Below, one piece after another: positions 7,911 to 15,824 of a DNA stretch of 35,442 bases. The notes under the pieces were generated by a model that was given only the letters and a program-made list of their open reading frames with translations, had not been told where the DNA came from and made no database searches. The stretch covers positions 1-35,442 of the forward strand of contig NZ_JALOBS010000042.1 in the NCBI RefSeq assembly GCF_023228165.1, read 5' to 3'. The position numbers and the translations under genes are program-made. The stretch is from Methylomonas sp. Its GTDB lineage: Bacteria > Pseudomonadota > Gammaproteobacteria > Methylococcales > Methylomonadaceae. Positions within the stretch are counted from its first letter, which is position 1. Every line of letters begins with the position of its first letter.

Positions 7911-8780
7911 TTAGCCGTCGTTTTGAGCGCCCGGCCGCTTTTCCAACAGCAAAGCATCGTGTTTATCGGAAAATACTTCAATCAATTCGCCGGTCAGGGT
8001 TTGGCCGTCCCAGGATTTTTTGACCATGCCGCGGTGTTTAAAGCGGTCGCTGTAAACCGGCTCCAGATTAAAGATTAAGCGGCGGCCGTCTACCAAGCCT
8101 TCGCCGCGTTCGAAAACGTTTTGCATGTTGACATCGATGCGTTCGATTTTAACCTGTTTGTCTTGCTGGGTAATCAATAAATAATCCCCACCATCAAAAT
8201 ACCATTGCCCGGAAAAATCCGCCGGCTGCCGGCTTAGCCAAATTGCCGTACCGGCCAGGACGAGCAGGGCGGTGGCTGCATAAATGATCATTCGATGCAG
8301 GCGTGAACCGTTTTTAATCGGTTTGACGTAGTTTTTAATGTAACCAATCAACTTGCCGACGTCCTGTTCCCAGCGGCTGTCGCTCAATTCAACCGCCTGC
8401 CGATAGGCCAGCGAGGCAAGTCCGCTCGGCAATTCGGCCATGTGCGGCATCTGCGCACCGTTGACCAAAATCGGGATGATCTGAATGTCACGCTGCAGGA
8501 CGGTTTCGATTTCCATCCGCACAAAATCCTCGGCATCGTCCAGGCGGCGTTGGCCGTTTTCGTCGGTAACCTGTAACCAGTGAGGGCCGATCACCACCAG
8601 AAACACATCGGCACCGGATAAATTGGCCTGGATGGATTCGGCAAAATTCTGCCCGGGGCTGATGTCGTCAAAATCCCTGAAAATTTGCTGGTCGCCAAAG
8701 GTTAACGCCAAACGATCGGCCAGTCGGCCGGAATAACCGCCGCTGTCGTCCCGGCGATAGGAAATAAAGATTTTGTTCAT
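7911..8780 (-). CDS. TIR domain protein with one transmembrane helix
   Basis: This 289-aa protein begins with a bacterial TIR domain (1-150): KIFISYRRDD at the start, FRDFDDISPG (34-43), and NFAESI with Glu48 at the position I infer to be the catalytic Glu of TIR NADases. VVIGPHW follows at 62-68, and FVRMEIE at 86-92. One hydrophobic helix lies at 164-182. After it comes a beta-rich domain (about 187-283, starting DFSGQWYFDGGDY), so the C-terminal part may sit across the membrane. TIR proteins of bacteria often degrade NAD+ or make signalling nucleotides in antiphage defence. Here the enzyme role is inferred from motifs only. GGAG precedes the ATG. It converges with the three-gene cassette, 93 bp apart, and is followed on the other side by a RES toxin-antitoxin pair. 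Confidence 0.9.
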   Translation of the reverse strand: MNKIFISYRRDDSGGYSGRLADRLALTFGDQQIFRDFDDISPGQNFAESIQANLSGADVFLVVIGPHWLQVTDENGQRRLDDAEDFVRMEIETVLQRDIQIIPILVNGAQMPHMAELPSGLASLAYRQAVELSDSRWEQDVGKLIGYIKNYVKPIKNGSRLHRMIIYAATALLVLAGTAIWLSRQPADFSGQWYFDGGDYLLITQQDKQVKIERIDVNMQNVFERGEGLVDGRRLIFNLEPVYSDRFKHRGMVKKSWDGQTLTGELIEVFSDKHDALLLEKRPGAQNDG

Positions 8781-8983
8781 CTTCCGCTCCTTTATATTAT
8801 TTGCGGCTAATACCGTTTCATTAATTCTACTTTGTCAGATGACTTTTTTAAGCAGTCATTTCGGCGCTGGATACCCGCTTCCCGAAAGGTACGGCAATCT
8901 TTTGGGAAAGCTGACATAGTAGATTAATTGCTCATTTGCTCAAGGTAGTTGAATGTCGATCTGCTGGGTGGATCGTGCATGGC

Positions 8984-9011
8984 TTGTGAACTTAACGCAA
9001 TGCCTTATAAT
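8984..9011 (+). promoter_or_regulatory. sigma70-type promoter for the toxin-antitoxin pair
   Basis: TTGTGA (8984-8989) and a perfect TATAAT (9006-9011) lie 16 bp apart, 35 bp upstream of the antitoxin ATG. This is the clearest sigma70 promoter I found in the window. Confidence 0.6.
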
Positions 9012-9013
9012 AA

Positions 9014-9029
9014 GTCCGTAAAAACGGTC
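9014..9029. promoter_or_regulatory. inverted repeat, possible antitoxin operator
   Basis: CCGT-AAAA-ACGG lies just downstream of the -10 element and before the antitoxin start. This is a suitable place for autorepression by the DNA-binding antitoxin. The function is inferred from position and symmetry only. Confidence 0.4.
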
Positions 9030-9046
9030 ATATTAAGAGGCATATC

Positions 9047-9412
9047 ATGGCGGGTTTAGATTTTTTACAGCAAGTAATGACCGATGACGGCTTAGTGATG
9101 GCGGCTTCATTGGCAAAAGTATTACATATCACCCAAACCGATCTCGCTGCCGCCACCGGTCTGTCGCAAGACGCAGTATCCAAACGCGCTCGCCTGAAGA
9201 GTCGTAGCACGCAAGCAAGATTGAAAGACACGGTAGAAATCATCAACCGGGTCGCGCAGTGGTCGGGCGGTACCGGCCGGGCTTTCGCCTGGTTTAGGTC
9301 GCAACCCTTACCGCCATTCGGCGATAAAACCGCGGAAGACTTGGTCAAGGAAGGGCAGGCCGAGGCGGTGAAAGCCTATTTGTCACGCATCGCCGATGGC
9401 GGCTACGCTTGA
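9047..9412 (+). CDS. Xre/MbcA/ParS-type antitoxin (DUF2384)
   Basis: This 121-aa antitoxin has an N-terminal helix-turn-helix region (about 25-50, LHITQTDLAAATGLSQDAVS). Its C-terminal DUF2384 (MbcA/ParS/Xre) domain has the characteristic FRSQPLPPFGDKTAEDLV and GQAEAVKAYLSRIADGGYA. The C-terminal tail of this family normally plugs the RES toxin active site. AGAGG precedes the ATG at suitable spacing. Its stop codon overlaps the TTG start of the toxin gene by four bases, so the two are translated together. The gene is probably autorepressed through the palindrome by its promoter. Confidence 0.93.
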   Translation: MAGLDFLQQVMTDDGLVMAASLAKVLHITQTDLAAATGLSQDAVSKRARLKSRSTQARLKDTVEIINRVAQWSGGTGRAFAWFRSQPLPPFGDKTAEDLVKEGQAEAVKAYLSRIADGGYA

Positions 9413-9945
9413 CAATACCCGCCAGTCGCTTCACGGGTCTGGTGTATCGAGCCCATCACCCGATGTGGGCCTACTCGCCGTTGTCGGGGGAAGGTGCCAA
9501 AAAGCACGGCGGCCGCTTCAACCGTCCCGGTTCCGCAGCGCTATACACCTCGTTAGACATTACCACGGCCTGGATGGAAGCGCAGCAAGGCTTTCCGTTT
9601 AAGTCGCAACCCATGACGCTGGTGGCTTACCGGGTCGATTGCGGCGAGATTGCCGATTTGACCGATCCACAAACATTGGCAATGTTGAATTACACGCAGG
9701 AAAATCTGGCCTGCGCCTGGGAGGAAATGGCATGGCAAAAGCGACAACCACCCACTTGGGCAATCGCAGATCAGTTGCAGGCACAGGGTTTTGTCGGGAT
9801 TAAGGTGCGCAGTTTCGCGCCGGGTTGTGCGGACAATAATCACAATTTGGTACTGTGGCGCTGGGCTGGGGATGTATCTCACACCATCCAAGTGATTGAC
9901 GATTTCGACCGGTTGCCGAAAACTATGGCTTCTTGGCGGATATAA
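9409..9945 (+). CDS. RES domain toxin
   Basis: This 178-aa toxin has a RES domain, a family whose characterised members (for example MbcT) destroy cellular NAD+. Visible signatures are VYRAHHP (12-18), GGRFNRPG (34-41) with Arg36, ALYTS (44-48) with Tyr46 and Ser48, and AWMEAQQG with Glu57. These match the Arg, Glu and Ser residues that name the family. The start is TTG at 9409, overlapping the antitoxin stop as TTGA. No ATG or GTG is available in frame close upstream, so TTG is the best choice. The residues appear intact, so an active toxin is expected, held by the antitoxin encoded just before it. Confidence 0.92.
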   Translation: MTIPASRFTGLVYRAHHPMWAYSPLSGEGAKKHGGRFNRPGSAALYTSLDITTAWMEAQQGFPFKSQPMTLVAYRVDCGEIADLTDPQTLAMLNYTQENLACAWEEMAWQKRQPPTWAIADQLQAQGFVGIKVRSFAPGCADNNHNLVLWRWAGDVSHTIQVIDDFDRLPKTMASWRI

Positions 9946-10038
9946 CAGTCTTAACGCGTATTAGAGTGGTTGGCGTTTTACTGCTGTCGGTGGTATTGCC
10001 CGCCTACTAGGTTTATCTGACTTTTTCGGGAGGTTGTT

Positions 10039-10470
10039 TTGGAACTGGAATGGGTATATTCGCTTGAAAAGACCAACTGGGAAGAGTTATCGCAACTTTA
10101 CCGGGTTGCTCCGCTCGGCGACAAAAAACCGGCCGACTTACAGATTTCTTTTTCGAACAGCCGCTATATGTGCTTCGTCTTCGATACCGGCAAGCTGGTG
10201 GGGGCCGGAAGAGCCTTGGCCGACGGGGTCGATTGTTCTTACCTGTGCGACGTCGCCGTGCTTCCCGATTATCAAGGCTCGGGCATCGGCAAAGCCATCG
10301 TTAGCAAGTTGATAGCGTTTTCCCAAGGGCACAGAAAAATCATTTTATATGCGTCGGCCGGCAACGAAGCTTTTTACCGCCGCCTGGGTTTCAAGCGTAT
10401 GGCAACCGCCATGGCCATTTTCGCAGACCAAGAACAAGCCCTCGCATCGGGCTTGTTGTGTCAAGACTAA
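10039..10470 (+). CDS. GNAT family N-acetyltransferase
   Basis: This 143-aa protein is a GCN5-related acetyltransferase that should use acetyl-CoA on an unknown amine. Motif A is visible: DVAVLPDYQGSGIGKAIVSK (about 73-92), including the Q/RxxGxG pyrophosphate loop as QGSGIG. Motif B residues NEAFYRRLGF follow near 111-120. The start is TTG, supported by GGGAGG six bases upstream. It stands alone, downstream of the toxin-antitoxin pair by about 90 bp and on the same strand. It may be a chance neighbour rather than part of that module. Confidence 0.9.
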   Translation: MELEWVYSLEKTNWEELSQLYRVAPLGDKKPADLQISFSNSRYMCFVFDTGKLVGAGRALADGVDCSYLCDVAVLPDYQGSGIGKAIVSKLIAFSQGHRKIILYASAGNEAFYRRLGFKRMATAMAIFADQEQALASGLLCQD

Positions 10471-10509
10471 TCGTTGCGTGCCGTCGATTGTGTCGGGTTT
10501 TGCGCGTTT

Positions 10510-10544
10510 GTAGGTCAGTGTGAGCGATAGCGTTCCCTAACCTA
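10510..10544 (+). repeat. REP-like palindrome, copy A
   Basis: TAGGTCAG at one end and CTAACCTA at the other form an imperfect palindrome around GCGATAGCG. It is the first of a family seen again at 11055, 11113 (inverted), 11245 and 35385. Confidence 0.7.
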
Positions 10545-10628
10545 TCGGGCTGCATACCGATTGTATAATGGCAAAACGCCGTGTTAAATCCAACCGGTAA
10601 GATACACGAACAACAATTTGTTTAAAGT

Positions 10629-10982
10629 ATGAAAAAGAACAAGAAAATTAAACATGTAGGGTTAAGCGAAAAACAGATTGAGGTAGGCTATTTATATTTC
10701 ACTACTGCAAACCAATATCGTGCTGTACTCGCGATGAAGGGTGAATTCTTAATTTATGCGCCTAGTTCGGAAGGCATTGCAGCATTAAGTTCTACAGAAA
10801 TGCCATTTGAAAATTCGACATTCAAAAAATGTCAGATTGTTACCTTTGCTAAAAAGCAGTATCAGGATTTTGAATTCAATGGCAGCCAGGCTATCAAGCA
10901 TAAATTGAATGAATCTCAGCTTGCAGAAGCAGTAGCTCAGTGTAATGCAAAGTCCGCGATAGCAGCGCTGTTGGCGGAATAA
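10629..10982 (+). CDS. hypothetical protein, AT-rich orphan gene
   Basis: I do not recognise this 117-aa protein. It starts with a Lys-rich stretch (MKKNKKIKHVG), and its body has mixed alpha/beta character (VGYLYFTTANQYRAVLAMKG, FLIYAPSSEG). There is no signal peptide or transmembrane helix. It is clearly richer in A+T than the genes around it, which suggests recent arrival or poor adaptation. REP-like palindromes lie on both sides (10510 and 11055). No good Shine-Dalgarno sequence is visible before the ATG. The reading frame looks real because it is long for such AT-rich DNA and has a plausible protein composition, but the function is unknown. Confidence 0.6.
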   Translation: MKKNKKIKHVGLSEKQIEVGYLYFTTANQYRAVLAMKGEFLIYAPSSEGIAALSSTEMPFENSTFKKCQIVTFAKKQYQDFEFNGSQAIKHKLNESQLAEAVAQCNAKSAIAALLAE

Positions 10983-11054
10983 AATCAGATAGCGGCTACA
11001 AGGGTGGCTGTTACATTAGGAACGGGCAATGTCTACACAAGGCAGGACAGTCTC

Positions 11055-11086
11055 GTAGGTCAGGGTGCGCGATAGCGTTCCCTGAC
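11055..11086 (+). repeat. REP-like palindrome, copy B
   Basis: GTAGGTCAGGG, GCGATAGCG and CCCTGAC make a 7-bp stem (GTCAGGG/CCCTGAC) around a conserved core. It is nearly identical to copy D. Confidence 0.8.
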
Positions 11087-11112
11087 AATATTAGAGTTGC
11101 TATCCATAAAAT

Positions 11113-11147
11113 GTCACGTAACCGCTATCGCGGCAACGTGACCTAAC
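11113..11147 (-). repeat. REP-like palindrome, copy C, inverted
   Basis: Read on the minus strand it starts GTTAGGTCACGT, carries GCGATAGCGG in the middle, and closes ACGTGAC. The stem sequence differs from the other copies but both arms changed together, which preserves pairing. Confidence 0.65.
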
Positions 11148-11244
11148 CAGCTTGTTCGTATTGCTGGGAGGCCGGCTCAGGCCAAGCGCGCAGCGGGCGA
11201 TCGCCATGCCTGCTTAAGGCAAGTCTGGCCGACGCGGAAGTTTG

Positions 11245-11276
11245 GTAGGTCAGGGTACGCGATAGCCTTCCCTGAC
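11245..11276 (+). repeat. REP-like palindrome, copy D
   Basis: This is almost the same as copy B, with GCGATAGCC in the core. It ends next to the stop codon of the convergent P-loop gene and could act as its transcript end. Confidence 0.8.
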
Positions 11277-11277
11277 A

Positions 11278-11811
11278 CTATTGGCTACGGGCCTGGAATT
11301 CCGCATTTTTTTCGACAAATTCATTTAACTCAGAAATTGACCGGATTACATATAAAGATTTGCCGGTGGATATGGCTTCCAGTTTCTTCATAAAATCGCC
11401 GTTCCAAAACTTTGGGCACAGTTTTAAGGTCTTATAACTTGCCAAAGTGCCTTTCAATATTGAACTACCGTCAGGCCAACCTTCGGGTTCAATAACCAGT
11501 CCTTTTAGCAATCGTTTGGTGACTAACCAATAACTGGCAATATAGGGTAAGTCTATATAAATCAAAGTATCCGCCGTATTCAGCCGCTTGTAAAACGAGT
11601 CGATGGGGCCAAAGCCGTCAATAATCCAACTCTCGGACGAGAGTATCTTATCGTGCTCTCTATCGTAGGTTGGTCTATCGACCCGATCGCCATTTCGTTT
11701 ATATACAGCCGCATCCAATGCATGCAATTGTATACCTGTAACGGCTGCCAGGTTTTTACTCAACCTGGACTTGCCACTGCCGGGTTTGCCGAAAACCGCT
11801 ATTCTTTTCAT
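11278..11811 (-). CDS. P-loop NTPase, small kinase-like (adenylate kinase/FlaR-like)
   Basis: This protein, 177 aa from the chosen ATG, has a Walker A motif GKPGSGKS near the N-terminus in the context RIAVFGKPGSGKSRLSKNLA. The following region (LHALDAAVYKR, then SWIIDGFG) is typical of adenylate kinase-like and topology-modulation proteins that phosphorylate small substrates. A Walker B-like strand is LIYIDLP. I chose the ATG at 11811 because AGAGG lies just before it, although spacing is short; an ATG at 11826 would add five residues. The substrate is unknown. The REP-like copy D abuts its 3' end, and a second palindromic element lies just upstream. Confidence 0.82.
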   Translation of the reverse strand: MKRIAVFGKPGSGKSRLSKNLAAVTGIQLHALDAAVYKRNGDRVDRPTYDREHDKILSSESWIIDGFGPIDSFYKRLNTADTLIYIDLPYIASYWLVTKRLLKGLVIEPEGWPDGSSILKGTLASYKTLKLCPKFWNGDFMKKLEAISTGKSLYVIRSISELNEFVEKNAEFQARSQ

Positions 11812-11839
11812 ACTCCCTCTATTCATTGAGACTAAGTGC

Positions 11840-11916
11840 GTAGGCTGGGAAGAGCGAAGCGAAACCCAGCAATGATGGGGTTAAAGCTGGGATTCACGTT
11901 GTTCATCACAGCCTAC
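11840..11916. repeat. intergenic palindromic element with GTAGGCT ends
   Basis: Outer arms GTAGGCT and AGCCTAC flank two inner inverted segments (CTGGG, ACCCAG, then GCTGGG). The element sits between the P-loop gene and prfC and resembles elements at 27818 and 29206. Confidence 0.55.
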
Positions 11917-11950
11917 AGACTCTTGGTGTCCAACGGATCGACCGTTAATC

Positions 11951-13534
<1,584 letters not shown>

Positions 13535-13618
13535 GATTTTTAAATGTATTGGTATATCAATTGCTATTATCGCCGTTTTTAGGGTAAAAAATAAGAGGCG
13601 GTAGTGGCTTAAAAGGCG

Positions 13619-15496
13619 TTACGCGCTGGTCGTATTGGTGTTAGCCGTTTTTGGGGTTTCAGGTAACACCAGCGAAACGATTGTCCAGCCCGACTTGGGG
13701 GATATCTCGTTGTCGACGACGAAAAATTTGATGGTGCCGTCAGAGGTGACGGCAAACAAAGTAACGGTGTCTTGTGGGTGATCGTCAAGAAACTGTTGGA
13801 AACCGTATTGATCGGTCAACAGGGTTTTATGGATTTTGGCGCCATCGTTAAGCATGGCTTGCAGTGTCTTGATGTTGGTCTTTTCATTGAACAAGGTTCT
13901 GCCTACCGCGGGCATGGCGAATTGCGAAAGGCCGCCGTTCGCGGCGTTGTTTTCGTGGGGTATGGAATAAATCGCCTGGCGACCGAATTCTGTTCGATAA
14001 CGCTGGCAGGCCAGTTGATTGATTTCGGGATACTCGGATAAGGCTAACATATGGCCGATACCGATTAATTCCAGATGTTGGTCGGCGTGTTCGGAAACGA
14101 TGTTGCCGAAATAGGTGGTCAGGCCGTTCATGCGGGCAGCCCGGATATGCCCCCAGCTGGTGTCCGCCATCAATACCTCGAATCCGCAGTCGCGCAAGGC
14201 GACGGCAATCTGGCGGCCCACGTAATTGGCGCCCACCACCAAAATGCCTTTGGCTTCAGGTTCGCTAACCCCAAGGCGTACGGCGATAAAGCGCGAGGTG
14301 AGGCTTTGCAGCACCACCGTGCCGATGATGACCATGAATGTCAACGGCACCAATAAATCGGCTTGCAGATATTCCAGATCGGTTAGGTAGGGATGGGTGT
14401 GCAGGCCATGGCTTTCCCTGCTGTGTTCCTGTAATCGCAGGGCAAAAACGGCTGCCGTGGCGGCGGCTACGATGCCGCGCGGCGCTATCCAGGCGATCAG
14501 GACTTTTTCGCCAAAGCGGAGGGTGGAGCCGCGAGTGGCCAGGAAGGCCTTTACCGGGCGGGCGATGAATTGAATAATCAAAAATACGCCGGCAGCTTTC
14601 CAGCTCATGGCCATAAATAAGTCGAAGTTAATTCTGGCGGCCAGGATGATAAACAGGCCGGAAATCAGTAACACGCTAAGGCTTTCCTTGAAGTTCAGAA
14701 TATCGTCGGTAGGCACCTGTTTCATGTTGGCCAGCCAAACACCCATCACAGTGACGGCCAGCAGGCCTGATTCATGCTCGATTTCGTTGGCTGCCGCAAA
14801 AACGCCGCAAACCAATGCCAGCGCGGCGATGTTATGTAGATATTCCGGCAGCATATGCCGTCGGATCAGTTGTCCGAAACCGTAGCCGGCCAAGCCGCCT
14901 ATGCAGGTGCTGAGAAACAAGGTTTTGAAAAACAGAATCAGGGTTTGGCCTATGGCTTGGCTGTCGGCTTCCGAGATAATGAACTGAAACACCAAAACCC
15001 CGAGAAAAGCCCCGATAGGATCGATCACGATACCTTCCCAGCGCAGGATTTTTGAAACGTTCGCGGTGGGGCGTACCGTGCGCAGCATGGGTACCACCAC
15101 GGTAGGGCCGGTGACGACGGTAATGGCGCCGAATAAAAACGCCAGTTTCCAGGAAAACTCCAATAGCCAATGGGTGGCCAAGGTGATGATAATCCAGGTT
15201 ACCAATACGCCGGTGGTGACCAGGCGCCTTACGACGACTTGCAGACCTTGAATTTCCTTGATTTTTAAGGTCAGGCTGCCCTCGAATAATATCACCGCAA
15301 CCGAAAGCGAAACGATGGGCAACAATAAATTTCCGAAGGTTTCGTCCGGATTCAGCCAGCCCGTGCCGGGGCCTGCCGCTATACCGGCCACCAGTAAAAA
15401 CAAAATGGCCGGCAGCTTAACCCGCCAAGCTATCCATTGACACAGTATGCTGATGATGCCGATGCCGGCTAGAGTCAAAATGGCTTGGTCATGCAT
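13619..15496 (-). CDS. CPA1-type cation:proton antiporter with RCK-like C-terminus
   Basis: This 625-aa inner-membrane protein has about 12-13 hydrophobic helices in its first 400 residues. It shows monovalent cation:proton antiporter features: GAITVVTGPTVVVPML, WEGIVIDPIGA (the acidic Asp is the likely ion site), and ARPVKAFLATRG with WIAPRGIVAAATAAVFALR. After residue 430 a cytoplasmic RCK/TrkA-N-like Rossmann domain begins with GILVVGANYVGRQIAVALRD and ends in a TrkA-C-like region. Such domains gate K+/H+ or Na+/H+ exchange by nucleotide binding. The glycine motif here is relaxed (GANYVG). Na+ versus K+ cannot be decided from the sequence. It probably helps pH and salt balance. prfC follows on the same strand. 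Confidence 0.92.
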   Translation of the reverse strand: MHDQAILTLAGIGIISILCQWIAWRVKLPAILFLLVAGIAAGPGTGWLNPDETFGNLLLPIVSLSVAVILFEGSLTLKIKEIQGLQVVVRRLVTTGVLVTWIIITLATHWLLEFSWKLAFLFGAITVVTGPTVVVPMLRTVRPTANVSKILRWEGIVIDPIGAFLGVLVFQFIISEADSQAIGQTLILFFKTLFLSTCIGGLAGYGFGQLIRRHMLPEYLHNIAALALVCGVFAAANEIEHESGLLAVTVMGVWLANMKQVPTDDILNFKESLSVLLISGLFIILAARINFDLFMAMSWKAAGVFLIIQFIARPVKAFLATRGSTLRFGEKVLIAWIAPRGIVAAATAAVFALRLQEHSRESHGLHTHPYLTDLEYLQADLLVPLTFMVIIGTVVLQSLTSRFIAVRLGVSEPEAKGILVVGANYVGRQIAVALRDCGFEVLMADTSWGHIRAARMNGLTTYFGNIVSEHADQHLELIGIGHMLALSEYPEINQLACQRYRTEFGRQAIYSIPHENNAANGGLSQFAMPAVGRTLFNEKTNIKTLQAMLNDGAKIHKTLLTDQYGFQQFLDDHPQDTVTLFAVTSDGTIKFFVVDNEISPKSGWTIVSLVLPETPKTANTNTTSA

Positions 15497-15824
15497 GTGG
15501 GCAAAAGCTCCTGGAAAGTATTCGCTGTGAAAGCGCGCTGCCTAGAGGCAACGCTGGTTTGGTTAAAGTTGAACGGCCGACTCGCATCAATAGTTGGATC
15601 GCTTAAATACCAGCCGGCTCACACCTTGAGTCAGCACGAGTATGCCTGATCATTGAAATTTAAGTTGTGATGTTGACGGGTGGGGCTGTTTTCGCAGCAA
15701 ATTTTAGCACTTAGCAGTTTTATTTTCTGCCACCGCCGTTAACGGGAGTTGGGGAGGGTATAGAAGAGCCCCGGTATCACGCCCTCCGCGGGCGTTGATA
15801 CCGGGGTGATCGGAAGGACTTAAG
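15497..15824. other. gene-free stretch between rne and antiporter genes
   Basis: No gene is supportable here. The region holds the upstream region of the antiporter gene and, near its right end, a very strong GC-rich hairpin just downstream of rne (listed separately). Confidence 0.5.
15769..15806 (-). terminator. strong hairpin downstream of rne
   Basis: CCCCGGTATCA and TGATACCGGGG pair, and inner CGCCC pairs with GGGCG, giving a stem of about 16 bp with a short loop, 18 bp after the rne stop. There is no run of T in the direction of rne transcription, so it may stabilise the 3' end or be a non-canonical terminator. Confidence 0.55.

Larger units (their letters stand above)
10983..11277. other. 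gene-free stretch packed with REP-like palindromes
   Basis: This spacer has no supportable gene. It contains three members of one palindrome family (11055-11086, 11113-11147 inverted, 11245-11276), the last ending one base before the stop codon of the leftward P-loop gene. Confidence 0.6.

Noticed and set aside
10510..11276. CRISPR array from the repeated GCGATAGCG units
   Set aside because: The copies are irregularly spaced, one is inverted, and each is palindromic with variable stems; no cas genes are present.
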